This document shows positions 16,024-24,898 of a DNA stretch of 24,995 nucleotides, one piece after another; position 1 is the first letter of the stretch; each line of letters begins with the position of its first letter. The DNA is from JAYUHK01 sp043767025 (lineage in GTDB: Bacteria > Bacteroidota > Bacteroidia > Chitinophagales > Saprospiraceae): NCBI GenBank assembly GCA_043767025.1, contig JAYUHK010000070.1, positions 1 to 24,995 on the forward strand, read 5' to 3'. The notes under the pieces were generated by a model. That model was not told the origin of the DNA, did not search any database, and saw only the letters and a program-made list of their open reading frames with translations. Both the position numbers and the translations under genes were made by a program.

Positions 16024-19000
16024 ATGCTAACATCTAAAAATGTACCCACCACAGCCCAAGGGCGAAAGCCGCTCCGAACTTTGCTGTATTCGCTCGCTTT
16101 TGCTTTCGCAATCGCCTTTGTTCCTAACAACACTTCGTTTGCACAGTGCGCTATGTCCTGTCACGAGGTGAATTTTTCGTTGGCGGACGCTCCGTTTTGT
16201 AGCGGAGTAATGACCCCAGCAGCTATTTTATCCAGTTCCAGTTGCGACGGAAATGACACCATTTTTGTCCAAACTTTGAACGACGTTACGATTCCTACTT
16301 CTCCGCAGATTACCAGCGCTTATATTGGGCAAAGGCTGAAAGGAAAAGTAATGAACAGAACTACTGGTCAATCCTGTTGGAGTTTTATCAATGTGGAATA
16401 CAAGTTCCCGCCTAAAATCACGCCGGGAACTTGTGTAGATGTGACATTGAATTGTTACGAATCCACTCCTCCGGCTACGCTGTTTCGTCCAACGGTTGTT
16501 TCTTGCAACCTTAATACAGTACTCACAGCAACCGATAATCTCATTAATGTTCCTTGCGGAGATGCTACCTATCCGAATTTTATCCGCATAGTGGAGAGAA
16601 AATGGGTGGTGGTCGATAACAACAGCTCTGCTGGACCGATGAAAGACTCTTGTACGCAACGATTTTTCTTCACGCGGGTAAATCCTAATTCTCCTACGGC
16701 GGGTATTGTTTTTCCTAACACATATCTGTTAGACTGTGGTACCCCGTTCACAGCAGATGCAAATGGGAATCCGACACCAAGTGTGTCAGGTGCGCCGACT
16801 GCGGGCGGCTTGTCTATCTACACCACAGGTACGGCTACGCCAAATTCTATTTCGAGCCTTTGTATATTGCAGGCAACTTATAGCGACCAATCTATTGCAC
16901 TTTGTGGAAATACCAGAAAAATTATTCGCAACTGGAAAGTATTTAATGGTTGTTCGGCAACCTACAAGGATACGATTCAGTTTATAGAGATTCGCGATAT
17001 TACGCCGCCTCGTCTAACTTGTCCAGTAAGTGTCACGGTCAATCAAACAGACCCGTTGATACAACTTACAAGCGGTTGCAAAGTGAACCTTATACCGCCT
17101 AAACCAGCGATTACAGATGCTTGCTCCAACGCGTGGACGACTACGCTCACAACGAATATCGGACGTATCGTATTCGGAGATATTTTGGCAGACGTTCCGA
17201 TTGATACCACTGCGACGGTCACATTTACGGTTACTGACCAGTGTGGCAATTCGGCTACCTGTACTTGGCAGGTGACAGTCCGTGATAATGTAGCTCCAAC
17301 GCCAGTCTGTCGCCAGACGACCAAAGTGTCGTTGAGCGTGGACGGCATCGCTACTATCAGTGCGGCTACTTTTGATGCAGGAAGTTATGATAATTGTTCT
17401 ATTAGAGCATTCAAAGTGCGTCGTTTGGGAAGTCCAGTACAAGGCACAAGTGCCTACGGAAATTCTGTTACGTTTCAGTGTGCGGATATTGCTTTCCAGC
17501 CGGTAATGGTGGAGTTGTTGGTCTGTGACAAGGCGGGCAACTCTAATAGCTGTATGGTAGAAGTTTTGGTGGAAGACAAAATTCCGCCAACGCTTTCTTG
17601 TCCCGGAAATATAACTGTAAATTGCAATGCAGACCGTTCGGATTTGAATAAATTTGGAAAAATTGTATTGGCACCGCCTTACAAACGCGATACATTCTAC
17701 ATCAATGCTCAAGGAGTTCGTTCTATCACTAATAATGGCGGCACGCAAATCATTGACGGATTGGGACGCGATAATTGCAATCTGATGTTTTCGACAACAG
17801 CAGACAGTTCATTGTCAAGTTGCGGATTCGGCTTCATCAATCGCAACTTCAGAATCGTAGATTTGGGTGGAAACGCATTGACTTGCACGCAGAGAATCAA
17901 TATTGTGGACCCGTCACCGTTCAGCGTAAGCAATATCACTTGGCCCTCCAACTTTGGTATCACCAACTGCACTTACCCAGATTCGTCTACTCGACCAGTA
18001 ATTAATACTTTCGGAAAGTGCAGTGCGCAAATAATGATAAACAACGAAGACATTGTTTTCCTTACTGGCTCAAATGGCGGCGCAGGAAATAGCCCAAGCT
18101 GCTTAAAAGTACTTCGCAAATGGAGAGTAATTGATTGGTGCCAGTATGTGCCGAACTCTCCGACAAACGCGGGATACTTTGAATATACACAAGAAATTAG
18201 AGTATTCGACAATACTCCGCCAGTATTTACTAACTTTCCAAGTAGTTTCTTTTCGGATATTACCAACGGAACTGGTTGCACGGCGGTTGTGAATCTACCA
18301 AGTGCTACGGCTACAGATTGCAATCCGAATATTGTTCCTACTGTATCTATCAATTTCCCTGCGGGCGTGTCGGGTTCAGGTTACGGACCTTACTCCAACG
18401 TTCCATCAGGATTTTATATCGCAACATACCGTGCAGAAGACGGTTGCGGGAATGTCACCACACGCACACTTTCTGTGACTGTGAGAGAAAAGAAGAAACC
18501 AACACCTATTTGTATCAATGGGCTGTCTGTTGATTTGATGCCTACTTTGGGCATGGTCAGTGTACCAGCCGTTAATTTTAATGCAGGAAGTTACGATAAT
18601 TGTACTCCTTCGTCCGCGCTCCAGTATCGTATTGGCAGAGCGCAAGGACCCAATGTTACCGCCGTTCCTACTGAAACATCACTCGTATTTACTTGCGCCG
18701 ACCTGTCAGCACCTGTCCAAGTGGATATGTGGGTAGGCGACGCTTTCGGAAATTGGGATTATTGCACGACTTATATTGTAGTCCAAAACAATATGGGTGC
18801 AAATTGTCCGCCATCGGGCGGCACGGCTTCCATCGCAGGAGCTATCAGAACAGAAGTTGGAACAAATGTTGAAAAAGTTAATGTGAACCTTACAGGCGCG
18901 ACGGTCATTCCTGTTCTTACGGGTGCTACGGGTGCTTTCCAGTTCGGCAGTTTGCCATCAGGAGGTAATGTAAGTGTAGTGCCGCAGAAGAATTTAGACC

Positions 19001-20070
19001 CGCTCAATGGAGTTTCTACTTTCGACATCGTAAAAATCAATCGCCACATCTTGGGCAGCGAGTTGTTAAATTCTCCTTACAAGATGATTGCGGCGGACGT
19101 GAATAGGTCTGGTAGAATCACTACACTTGATATTGTAGATTTGCGCCAGCTCATCTTGCAGCGAATCCCGAACTTCAACAACAACACGTCTTGGCGTTTT
19201 GTGGAGAAAAAATATGTTTTCTCTGACCCAAGCAATCCGTTTGCCGATGCGTTCCCTGAAATTTGCGCTATGAATCCACTCTCGGGCAGTATGCCAAATG
19301 TAGATTTCGTAGCCATAAAAGTCGGTGATGTCAATGGAGATGCGCAAGCAAACAGCTTGACAGGTGGAAGTACGGAAGAACACAGTGGCGAAACTTTGGT
19401 TTTCAATGTCAAAGACCAAGACCTGAAAGCTGGAAATACTTACGAAGTAGCTTTCCATGCAGAGGATTTGGCAAAAATTCAAGGCTATCAGTTCACATTG
19501 AATTTTGATAAAAATGCCGTCCAGTTCATAGATGCAAAGAGCGATGAAATCAAAGATTTGAACATCTCCAATTTTGGACTTTTGAACCTCAACGAGGGAA
19601 CAATCACGACCAGTTGGAATGGCAACGCAGCTAATGTGGAAAAAGATGCAGCAACATTCAAAGTATCTTTCAAAGCAAAATCTGACACGCAGTTGAGCAA
19701 AATATTGAGCGTCAGCTCATCACAACTTGCAGCAGAAGCCTACGACAAGAACGACCAAAAAATGGATGTTGCCCTCCAATTCAACGGGAAGGCTACAAGC
19801 ACCGCAGCGAAGTTTGAGTTGTACCAGAATCAACCGAATCCAGTAAGTAAAGCTACTACTATTGGCTTTACGCTACCGAGTTCGGCTGCAGCTACATTGA
19901 CGATATTTGATATTTCGGGTCGCGTTTTGAATTTGATGCAAATAGACGGCGTAAAAGGATACAACGAAGTCAGTATCAGCCGCGAAGACTTGAAAGCATC
20001 GGGCGTGGCTTACTACCGTTTGGAAACAAACAGTGCGACCGCCACCAAGAAAATGGTAATTTTAGAATAA
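16024..20070 (+). CDS. Giant T9SS-secreted surface protein with HYR-like, dockerin and cohesin-like domains
   Basis: This 1348-residue protein starts with a signal peptide (about 1-40, ending SFA-Q). A long cysteine-containing region follows, with HYR/Ig-like modules that begin with a D-x-x-P-P pattern (325-421 ITPPRLTCP; 518 on, KIPPTLSCPGNITVNC; 729 on, DNTPPVF). Two related modules of about 95 residues (about 421-517 and 822-921) share DAGSYDNC/NAGSYDNC and a late FxCAD. Next are a prealbumin-like or carboxypeptidase-regulatory-like stretch (about 934-985) and a dockerin-type pair (990-1010; DVNRSGRITTLDIVDLRQLI, 1025-1044) with a further GDVNGDAQANS loop. A cohesin-like domain (about 1122-1255) precedes a type A T9SS sorting domain (1264-1348, ELYQNQPNPVSKATTI ... 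MVILE). It is thus exported and attached or released at the cell surface. I chose the ATG at 16024; a GTG at 15985 would lengthen the signal peptide. Its role may be adhesion or assembly of a surface complex; no enzyme domain is visible. Confidence 0.85.
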   Translation: MLTSKNVPTTAQGRKPLRTLLYSLAFAFAIAFVPNNTSFAQCAMSCHEVNFSLADAPFCSGVMTPAAILSSSSCDGNDTIFVQTLNDVTIPTSPQITSAYIGQRLKGKVMNRTTGQSCWSFINVEYKFPPKITPGTCVDVTLNCYESTPPATLFRPTVVSCNLNTVLTATDNLINVPCGDATYPNFIRIVERKWVVVDNNSSAGPMKDSCTQRFFFTRVNPNSPTAGIVFPNTYLLDCGTPFTADANGNPTPSVSGAPTAGGLSIYTTGTATPNSISSLCILQATYSDQSIALCGNTRKIIRNWKVFNGCSATYKDTIQFIEIRDITPPRLTCPVSVTVNQTDPLIQLTSGCKVNLIPPKPAITDACSNAWTTTLTTNIGRIVFGDILADVPIDTTATVTFTVTDQCGNSATCTWQVTVRDNVAPTPVCRQTTKVSLSVDGIATISAATFDAGSYDNCSIRAFKVRRLGSPVQGTSAYGNSVTFQCADIAFQPVMVELLVCDKAGNSNSCMVEVLVEDKIPPTLSCPGNITVNCNADRSDLNKFGKIVLAPPYKRDTFYINAQGVRSITNNGGTQIIDGLGRDNCNLMFSTTADSSLSSCGFGFINRNFRIVDLGGNALTCTQRINIVDPSPFSVSNITWPSNFGITNCTYPDSSTRPVINTFGKCSAQIMINNEDIVFLTGSNGGAGNSPSCLKVLRKWRVIDWCQYVPNSPTNAGYFEYTQEIRVFDNTPPVFTNFPSSFFSDITNGTGCTAVVNLPSATATDCNPNIVPTVSINFPAGVSGSGYGPYSNVPSGFYIATYRAEDGCGNVTTRTLSVTVREKKKPTPICINGLSVDLMPTLGMVSVPAVNFNAGSYDNCTPSSALQYRIGRAQGPNVTAVPTETSLVFTCADLSAPVQVDMWVGDAFGNWDYCTTYIVVQNNMGANCPPSGGTASIAGAIRTEVGTNVEKVNVNLTGATVIPVLTGATGAFQFGSLPSGGNVSVVPQKNLDPLNGVSTFDIVKINRHILGSELLNSPYKMIAADVNRSGRITTLDIVDLRQLILQRIPNFNNNTSWRFVEKKYVFSDPSNPFADAFPEICAMNPLSGSMPNVDFVAIKVGDVNGDAQANSLTGGSTEEHSGETLVFNVKDQDLKAGNTYEVAFHAEDLAKIQGYQFTLNFDKNAVQFIDAKSDEIKDLNISNFGLLNLNEGTITTSWNGNAANVEKDAATFKVSFKAKSDTQLSKILSVSSSQLAAEAYDKNDQKMDVALQFNGKATSTAAKFELYQNQPNPVSKATTIGFTLPSSAAATLTIFDISGRVLNLMQIDGVKGYNEVSISREDLKASGVAYYRLETNSATATKKMVILE

Positions 20071-20125
20071 CCCCATATTTTTTCAATCTGGTAACGTTTT
20101 CAGGGGTATATAGATGAAAGCAAAT

Positions 20126-20158
20126 CCTCTCCTGCTGCAAGGCGGGAGGGGGTTTTTT
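20126..20158 (+). terminator. Rho-independent terminator of the large surface-protein gene
   Basis: A 10-bp stem (20126-20135 with 20142-20151, two G-T wobbles) closes a 6-base loop and is followed by GTTTTTTGTTTTTT. It lies 55 bases after the stop codon and is the strongest hairpin plus T-run in the window. Confidence 0.88.
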
Positions 20159-20195
20159 GTTTTTTGGTAGAAACAAATTTTTTTCTTCATTCCTA

Positions 20196-20227
20196 TTTGG
20201 AAAATATAAAAAAAAGCAATACCTTTG
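20196..20227 (+). promoter_or_regulatory. Bacteroidota-type promoter of tRNA-Leu
   Basis: TTTG at 20196-20199, a 20-base spacer and TACCTTTG at 20220-20227 match the Bacteroidota housekeeping consensus (TTTG, about 19 bases, TAnnTTTG). The mature tRNA begins 41 bases after the -7 box, leaving a short 5' leader for RNase P removal. Confidence 0.8.
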
Positions 20228-20268
20228 CGTCGCTTTAAAATTAACATGGTTTTGGAGCATCGCAAATC

Positions 20269-20350
20269 GCGGGTGTGGCGAAACTGGTAGACGTATCAGA
20301 CTTAGGATCTGACGCCGAGAGGCATGGGGGTTCGAGTCCCTCCACCCGCA
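20269..20350 (+). tRNA. tRNA-Leu, anticodon UAG
   Basis: The acceptor stem is GCGGGTG (20269-20275) with CACCCGC (20343-20349), and the discriminator base is A at 20350. The anticodon stem TCAGA/TCTGA encloses the loop CTTAGGA, giving anticodon TAG, which reads CUN leucine codons. A long variable arm (GCCGAGAGGC) marks a class II tRNA, and TTCGAGT is the T loop. The CCA end is not encoded. A run of seven T's three bases downstream may help end transcription. Confidence 0.96.
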
Positions 20351-20359
20351 CATTTTTTT

Positions 20360-20436
20360 AGTCGTAAGTCGAATCTTCATCGCCAAAGAATTGCTCTAAA
20401 ATTCTGCCGCCAGAAAGCCGACTTACGACTTTTTTC
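20360..20436 (+). terminator. Terminator-like hairpin between tRNA-Leu and tig
   Basis: AGTCGTAAGTCG (20360-20371) pairs perfectly with 20419-20430 (12 bp) across a 47-base loop, and is followed by TTTTTT. It ends 27 bases before the tig start codon, and no TAnnTTTG box lies between the tRNA and tig. It may terminate the tRNA transcript or attenuate read-through into tig. The long loop lowers certainty. Confidence 0.6.
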
Positions 20437-20463
20437 TTATCCGTTTAATTGACTTTCTATTTT

Positions 20464-21858
20464 ATGCCACAAATTGTCAGAGAAAATATTGACAGCGTGA
20501 ACGTCGTCCTGACGCTTACCGTCCCAAAAGAAGAGTACGAAAAACAGTTTAAAAGCGAACTCGCTCGCGTCCAAAATAAAGCATCTATCAAAGGCTATCG
20601 CATCGGTAAAGTACCCGCAGACGTTGTAAAGCGAATGTACGGGCAGGAAATTTTAGCCAAAATGATTGACGACACCGTCAACAAAGAATTTGATGAATAC
20701 CTTAACAAGGAAACGCTTGACATCATCGGACAGCCAATGCTTTCGGACGAAACACCAAAAAATTCTTACAGCGTCAATAATTTACAGGATTTTGTGTTCA
20801 AATTTGAGGTCGCTTTGTCACCCAAATTCGACCTGCAAGGCTTGGACGGAAATACCGAAATGCCTTACTTCGTAGTGCGCCCTGACGACAGTGTGGTAGC
20901 CGAAGAGTTGCTCAAAGCGCGTCAGCGAGTCGCAGAGCAAGTGAGCGTGGACACAGATATTGAGGAAAAAGATGTCCTTCAGTTGGAGGCAAAAGAATTG
21001 GACGGCGAAGGCGGTGCCTTGAAATCCAATGGCTGGAAAACTACATTCACAGTTTCTGTGGAGTTTGTGACCGAAGAGTTCAGAGCCGAAGTTTTGGGCA
21101 AGAAAAAAGGCGACCTCGTGCGTTTTAATATTTTTGAAGTCGAAAAAGGTTTTGCGCCCGACAAAGTGCGTCAATACCTGCTGAACGCAGATAAAAATGA
21201 CCCGACAGAAATCGGCAATTACTTTGAAGCTACTATCGCCGACGTGACGCGGGCAGGCGCCGCCGAACTCAACCAAGAGTTTTATGACAAATATTTTGGC
21301 GAAGGAGTCGTGAGCAGCGAATTGGAAGCAGAAAATTTTATCCGCAACAACATCTCTCGTTATTTTTCGTCCCAAGCAGATGCGTTGCTTTACAGAGATT
21401 TGCAAGATAAAATGTTAGAAATTCACAATTTTGAGCTGCCCGCCAAAACCCTCAAAAAATGGCTGCATATTTCGCAGAAAATACCTATGGACAAGGTAGA
21501 GGAGGATTATCCGCTCTTCGAGAAGGACTTGCGCTGGAATATTATCAGCAATAAAATTGCTCAAAACTATGGAATAAAAGTCACAGAGGACGACCTTCGG
21601 AATGGTTTTGAAGACCAAATATTGAGTATGCTCGGCGGCAACGCAGCACAATTTTCTCGCGAAATGTTGGGCAAATTTGCAGACAATATGATGAAAAACG
21701 AAAAAGCGGTCAATGAACTTTTCAAACAACTTCAGACCGAGCAGATTTTTAATGCGATGAAGAAAAATATTTTTTTGCTTGAGCAACCAATCGCAGAAGG
21801 CGACTTCAAAGTAATGTTTGAGCAAGTAATGGGTAGGTCAAAAGCCGAAATGGAATAA
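20464..21858 (+). CDS. tig: Trigger factor, ribosome-associated chaperone
   Basis: This 464-residue protein binds near the ribosomal exit tunnel and shields nascent chains. The N-terminal domain (about 1-115) has the ribosome-docking signature in the form GYRIGKVP (44-51), where the usual motif is GFRxGKxP. A degenerate isomerase-like middle (about 150-250) and a helical C-terminal chaperone domain (about 260-464) follow. The ATG at 20464 gives the usual family N-terminus (MPQIVRENIDSVNVVLTLTV); a TTG at 20449 would add five residues and overlap the upstream hairpin region. It lies upstream of clpP and clpX, the classic tig-clpP-clpX order, which supports the call. A 287-base gap with a terminator-like hairpin separates it from clpP, so the genes may not be a single transcript. 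Confidence 0.95.
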   Translation: MPQIVRENIDSVNVVLTLTVPKEEYEKQFKSELARVQNKASIKGYRIGKVPADVVKRMYGQEILAKMIDDTVNKEFDEYLNKETLDIIGQPMLSDETPKNSYSVNNLQDFVFKFEVALSPKFDLQGLDGNTEMPYFVVRPDDSVVAEELLKARQRVAEQVSVDTDIEEKDVLQLEAKELDGEGGALKSNGWKTTFTVSVEFVTEEFRAEVLGKKKGDLVRFNIFEVEKGFAPDKVRQYLLNADKNDPTEIGNYFEATIADVTRAGAAELNQEFYDKYFGEGVVSSELEAENFIRNNISRYFSSQADALLYRDLQDKMLEIHNFELPAKTLKKWLHISQKIPMDKVEEDYPLFEKDLRWNIISNKIAQNYGIKVTEDDLRNGFEDQILSMLGGNAAQFSREMLGKFADNMMKNEKAVNELFKQLQTEQIFNAMKKNIFLLEQPIAEGDFKVMFEQVMGRSKAEME

Positions 21859-22094
21859 GAATTGGGAAAGTATTTTCGTACGCACGTCGTTTAGGAACGC
21901 GTCTAAAATAAACTACTCATTTTTTCTGTTCAATTACAACCAATCACAGCGTTATTTTTTTGTTACAACGCCCTTCGTTGCGCCTCAAAAATGCCTTGTT
22001 ATTGTTTGAATTGATTGAAAAAAATTAAGTACTTTATTTTTTCTTCATTCCTTATCAAAACTTTTCTACCGACTGCGACGTTTTCTAATTTGAT

Positions 22095-22123
22095 TTTGGG
22101 ACGGTTATTTCCCAAAGTTTTTT
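22095..22123 (+). terminator. Terminator-like hairpin just upstream of clpP
   Basis: TTTGGGA (22095-22101) pairs with TCCCAAA (22110-22116) around an 8-base loop and is followed by GTTTTTT. The stem is short, with three G-C pairs. It ends 22 bases before the clpP ATG, so it is either the tig terminator or an attenuator for clpP. I see no clear promoter in the rest of the tig-clpP gap (21859-22145). Confidence 0.5.
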
Positions 22124-22145
22124 ACAAAAAAAATAAAAAATTCAA

Positions 22146-22853
22146 ATGTTTCACAAAGACGAATTTAAAAAATACGCCAACAAGCATCTCGGCATGAGTT
22201 CCATGCACCTCGAGCACTACATGGAAAAAGTGGGCGGCATCGCCAGACCTAATATCAGCGACTTCACTCCAACAGTTATCGAAGAACGCCAACTCAACGT
22301 AGTCGGAATGGACGTTTTCTCGCGCTTGATGATGGATAGAATTATTTTCATGGGCGTTCCCGTCAATGACTACGTCGCAAACGTTATCATGGCGCAACTT
22401 CTGTTTTTGGAGAGTGCCGACCCCAAGCGCGACGTGCAAATGTTCGTCAATAGTCCCGGCGGTTCCGTCATAGACGGGCTTGGCATCTACGACACTATGC
22501 AGTACATCACGCCCGACATCGCTACGATTTGTACCGGAATGGCGGCTTCGATGGGAGCAGTTTTGTTGGCAGCCGGCACGAAAGGTAAGCGAACTTGCCT
22601 TCACCACAGCCGCGTAATGATACACCAGCCGCTCGGCGGAATGCAAGGGCAGGTGACGGATATGGAAATTTCGTACAAACTCATCAAGCAAATGCAAAAG
22701 CAACTGTACGATATTTTGAGCGAACACACAGGACAAGGCTACGATAAAGTATTCGCTGACTGTGAGCGCGACAACTGGATGACTGCATCAGAAGCTAAAG
22801 AATACGGCTTGGTAGATGAAGTTTTATCTCGCAAAAATCCGAAAAAAGTATAA
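22146..22853 (+). CDS. clpP: ATP-dependent Clp protease, proteolytic subunit
   Basis: This 235-residue serine protease subunit forms the tetradecameric barrel that degrades proteins unfolded by ClpX or ClpA. The catalytic triad is Ser135 (GMAASMGA), His160 (IHQP) and Asp209 (CERDNW). Other family blocks are FVNSPGGSVIDGLGIYDTMQ (100-119) and EYGLVDEVL near the C-terminus. The N-terminal part before the core is longer than in the E. coli enzyme and includes the segment FTPTVIEERQ before the first strand, as in other Bacteroidota. The ATG at 22146 follows an A-rich leader (ACAAAAAAAATAAAAAATTC), typical of starts in this phylum. It lies 26 bases before clpX, so the two are very probably co-transcribed. 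Confidence 0.97.
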   Translation: MFHKDEFKKYANKHLGMSSMHLEHYMEKVGGIARPNISDFTPTVIEERQLNVVGMDVFSRLMMDRIIFMGVPVNDYVANVIMAQLLFLESADPKRDVQMFVNSPGGSVIDGLGIYDTMQYITPDIATICTGMAASMGAVLLAAGTKGKRTCLHHSRVMIHQPLGGMQGQVTDMEISYKLIKQMQKQLYDILSEHTGQGYDKVFADCERDNWMTASEAKEYGLVDEVLSRKNPKKV

Positions 22854-22879
22854 TTTTTTTTGGTTTAAGAAAATTAGGA

Positions 22880-24145
22880 ATGAAAAAAGGAAGACAAGAC
22901 TATAACTGCTCTTTTTGCGGCAAAGGCAAGGAAGAAGCACTCATTTTGGTGGCTGGCGTGAGCGGACACATCTGCGAGGTTTGTATCGAGCAAGCCCAAC
23001 AAATCGTGGAGCAAGAGCTGAACAACGGCGACAAAGGACGCACCAAAAAGGCTTCCTCTCCTACTTCTTTTCATTTTCCGCCCGGACTAACGCCGCAACT
23101 GCTGAAAACCAAGTTGGACGAGTACGTTATTGGGCAGGACGCAGCCAAGAAAGTGCTATCGGTCGCCGTCTATAACCACTTCAAACGACTGCTGCAAAAA
23201 AAGACCAACGACGACGTAGAAATAGAAAAATCCAATATTTTATTTGTCGGTAGAACGGGAACTGGCAAAACTTTGATGGCGAAAACGATTGCCAAATTCT
23301 TGAATGTTCCGTTTGCGATTGTAGATGCTACCGTTTTTACGGAAGCTGGCTATGTGGGCGAAGACGTGGAAAGTATCCTCAGTCGCCTGCTCCAAGTCTG
23401 TGACTTCAACGTAGAAGCCGCCGAGCGTGGCATCGTGTATATTGACGAAATAGACAAAATCGCACGCAAATCCGACAATCCGTCCATCACGCGCGACGTG
23501 TCGGGCGAAGGCGTGCAGCAAGGATTGCTGAAAATGCTCGAAGGCTCGGAGGTCAGCGTGCCGCCCAACGGAGGCAGAAAACACCCCGAGCAAAAAATGG
23601 TAAAAATCAATACCGAAAATATCCTTTTCATTTGCGGCGGAGCTTTCGACGGCATCGAGAAAATCATCGCTCGACGTGTGAACACTCAAGTAATTGGTTT
23701 CAACCACGAAACTAAAAATCGAGTTGATAAAGATAATTTACTCAAATACATCAATCATCAGGACATCAAAGCCTTCGGATTGATTCCCGAACTCATCGGT
23801 CGTATGCCGGTGCTGACTTATCTCGAGCCACTCGACGTGAGCGCGTTGAGCCGCATTTTGACCGAGCCACGCAATGCTTTGGTGAAGCAATACCAAAAAC
23901 TGTTCGACATCGAAGGCGTAAAATTGAGTTTTACGGACGAAGCAATCGCTTATATTTCGCAGAAAGCCTTGACGTACAATCTCGGCGCGCGTGGGCTGCG
24001 CTCGCTTTGCGAAACCATTATGAACGACTCAATGTTTGACATTCCTTCTCAAAAAGACGTTTTGAAAAATTTTGAGATTGACTTGGCGTATTGCGAACAG
24101 CAGCTCAATGAGGTTGCGCTGGCGAAGTTTCAAGCTGCCGCCTAA
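22880..24145 (+). CDS. clpX: ATP-dependent Clp protease, ATP-binding subunit ClpX
   Basis: This 421-residue AAA+ unfoldase recognises substrates and feeds them to ClpP. The N-terminal zinc-binding domain has Cys10, Cys13, Cys32 and Cys35. The AAA+ part shows Walker A GRTGTGKT (124-131), the pore loop GYVGEDVE (157-164), Walker B IVYIDEID (185-192), the ClpP-docking loop IGF (272-274) and the sensor-2 region GARGLRS. Walker A has Arg at position 125 where many ClpX proteins have Pro, which should be neutral. Length and domain order are standard. The gene lies 26 bases after clpP and 5 bases before truA, so clpP-clpX-truA is probably one operon. Confidence 0.97.
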   Translation: MKKGRQDYNCSFCGKGKEEALILVAGVSGHICEVCIEQAQQIVEQELNNGDKGRTKKASSPTSFHFPPGLTPQLLKTKLDEYVIGQDAAKKVLSVAVYNHFKRLLQKKTNDDVEIEKSNILFVGRTGTGKTLMAKTIAKFLNVPFAIVDATVFTEAGYVGEDVESILSRLLQVCDFNVEAAERGIVYIDEIDKIARKSDNPSITRDVSGEGVQQGLLKMLEGSEVSVPPNGGRKHPEQKMVKINTENILFICGGAFDGIEKIIARRVNTQVIGFNHETKNRVDKDNLLKYINHQDIKAFGLIPELIGRMPVLTYLEPLDVSALSRILTEPRNALVKQYQKLFDIEGVKLSFTDEAIAYISQKALTYNLGARGLRSLCETIMNDSMFDIPSQKDVLKNFEIDLAYCEQQLNEVALAKFQAAA

Positions 24146-24150
24146 CTCCG

Positions 24151-24897
24151 ATGACGCGTTATTTTATAGAGCTTTCCTACAACGGAACTCGGTTTTTTGG
24201 TTGGCAACGACAGCCGCAAGAAGCTCGCTATCCGTCCGTGCAGGGCAGTTTGGAAGCTGCATTTTCCACCGTTTTACAAAAAAAAATTGATATTGTCGGC
24301 TGCGGACGCACCGATACGGGCGTTCATGCCAAACAGTATTTTGCACATTTTGATTTTGAATACGCAATACCGAATAATATTTTGTCAAAATTGAATAAAA
24401 TACTCGGCAAAGATATTTTCGTTCAGCGAATATTTGAAGTCAGTGACGAAATGCACGCTCGTTTTTCGGCTATCAGCCGCAGCTACGAGTACCATATTGG
24501 CTTTCAGAAAAATCCTTTTCGCTCCGAAACCGCCTTCTTTTACCCCTACGCATCGCTTTTAGAAGTTCCCAAAATGCAGGCTGCCGCTCAGTTGCTGATG
24601 CAGTACAGCGATTTTTCGACTTTTTGCAAGACGGGTACCAGCGTAAAAACAAACATTTGTTGTCTGACGCGCTCGGAGTGGATTTTTGATGAAGCGCAGC
24701 AAAATCTTACTTACCACGTCAGTTCCGACCGTTTTTTGCGTGGCATGATACGCCTCATCGTAGGAATGTGTATCAACGTAGGCACTCAAAAAATCCAACT
24801 TTCGGAAGTAAAAAATGCTTTGGATACACAGACTTCGCTCAAAAAACCACTTTCTGTGCCGCCGCAAGGCTTATTTTTGACCGATATTTGCTACTGA
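24151..24897 (+). CDS. truA: tRNA pseudouridine synthase A (positions 38-40)
   Basis: This 248-residue enzyme converts uridine to pseudouridine at positions 38-40 of tRNA anticodon stem-loops. The family signature GRTDTGVHA places the catalytic Asp at residue 55. Other conserved parts are the opening YFIELSYNGTRFFGWQRQP, ARFSAISRSYEYHI (108-121) and FLRGMIRLIVG. The length is normal, and the ATG lies 5 bases after the clpX stop, which suggests translational coupling. The right-hand inverted repeat begins one base after the stop codon, so no terminator of its own is visible. Confidence 0.96.
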   Translation: MTRYFIELSYNGTRFFGWQRQPQEARYPSVQGSLEAAFSTVLQKKIDIVGCGRTDTGVHAKQYFAHFDFEYAIPNNILSKLNKILGKDIFVQRIFEVSDEMHARFSAISRSYEYHIGFQKNPFRSETAFFYPYASLLEVPKMQAAAQLLMQYSDFSTFCKTGTSVKTNICCLTRSEWIFDEAQQNLTYHVSSDRFLRGMIRLIVGMCINVGTQKIQLSEVKNALDTQTSLKKPLSVPPQGLFLTDICY

Positions 24898-24898
24898 A

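Noticed and set aside
17014..17748. 244-codon open frame on the minus strand within the large surface-protein gene
   Set aside because: The plus-strand protein has coherent HYR-like modules here; the antisense frame lacks any motif.
20178..22056. A shared 16-base string (TTTTTTCTTCATTCCT) near 20180 and 22040
   Set aside because: Pyrimidine-rich low-complexity sequence in AT-rich spacers; two copies are expected by chance and share no flanking similarity.
22015..22197. Short plus-strand frame overlapping the start of clpP
   Set aside because: It is Lys/Phe-rich, in AT-rich DNA, overlaps clpP in another frame and resembles no known peptide.
22122..22736. 204-codon open frame on the minus strand within clpP
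   Set aside because: The clpP catalytic triad and conserved blocks explain this DNA; the His-rich antisense product is an artefact.
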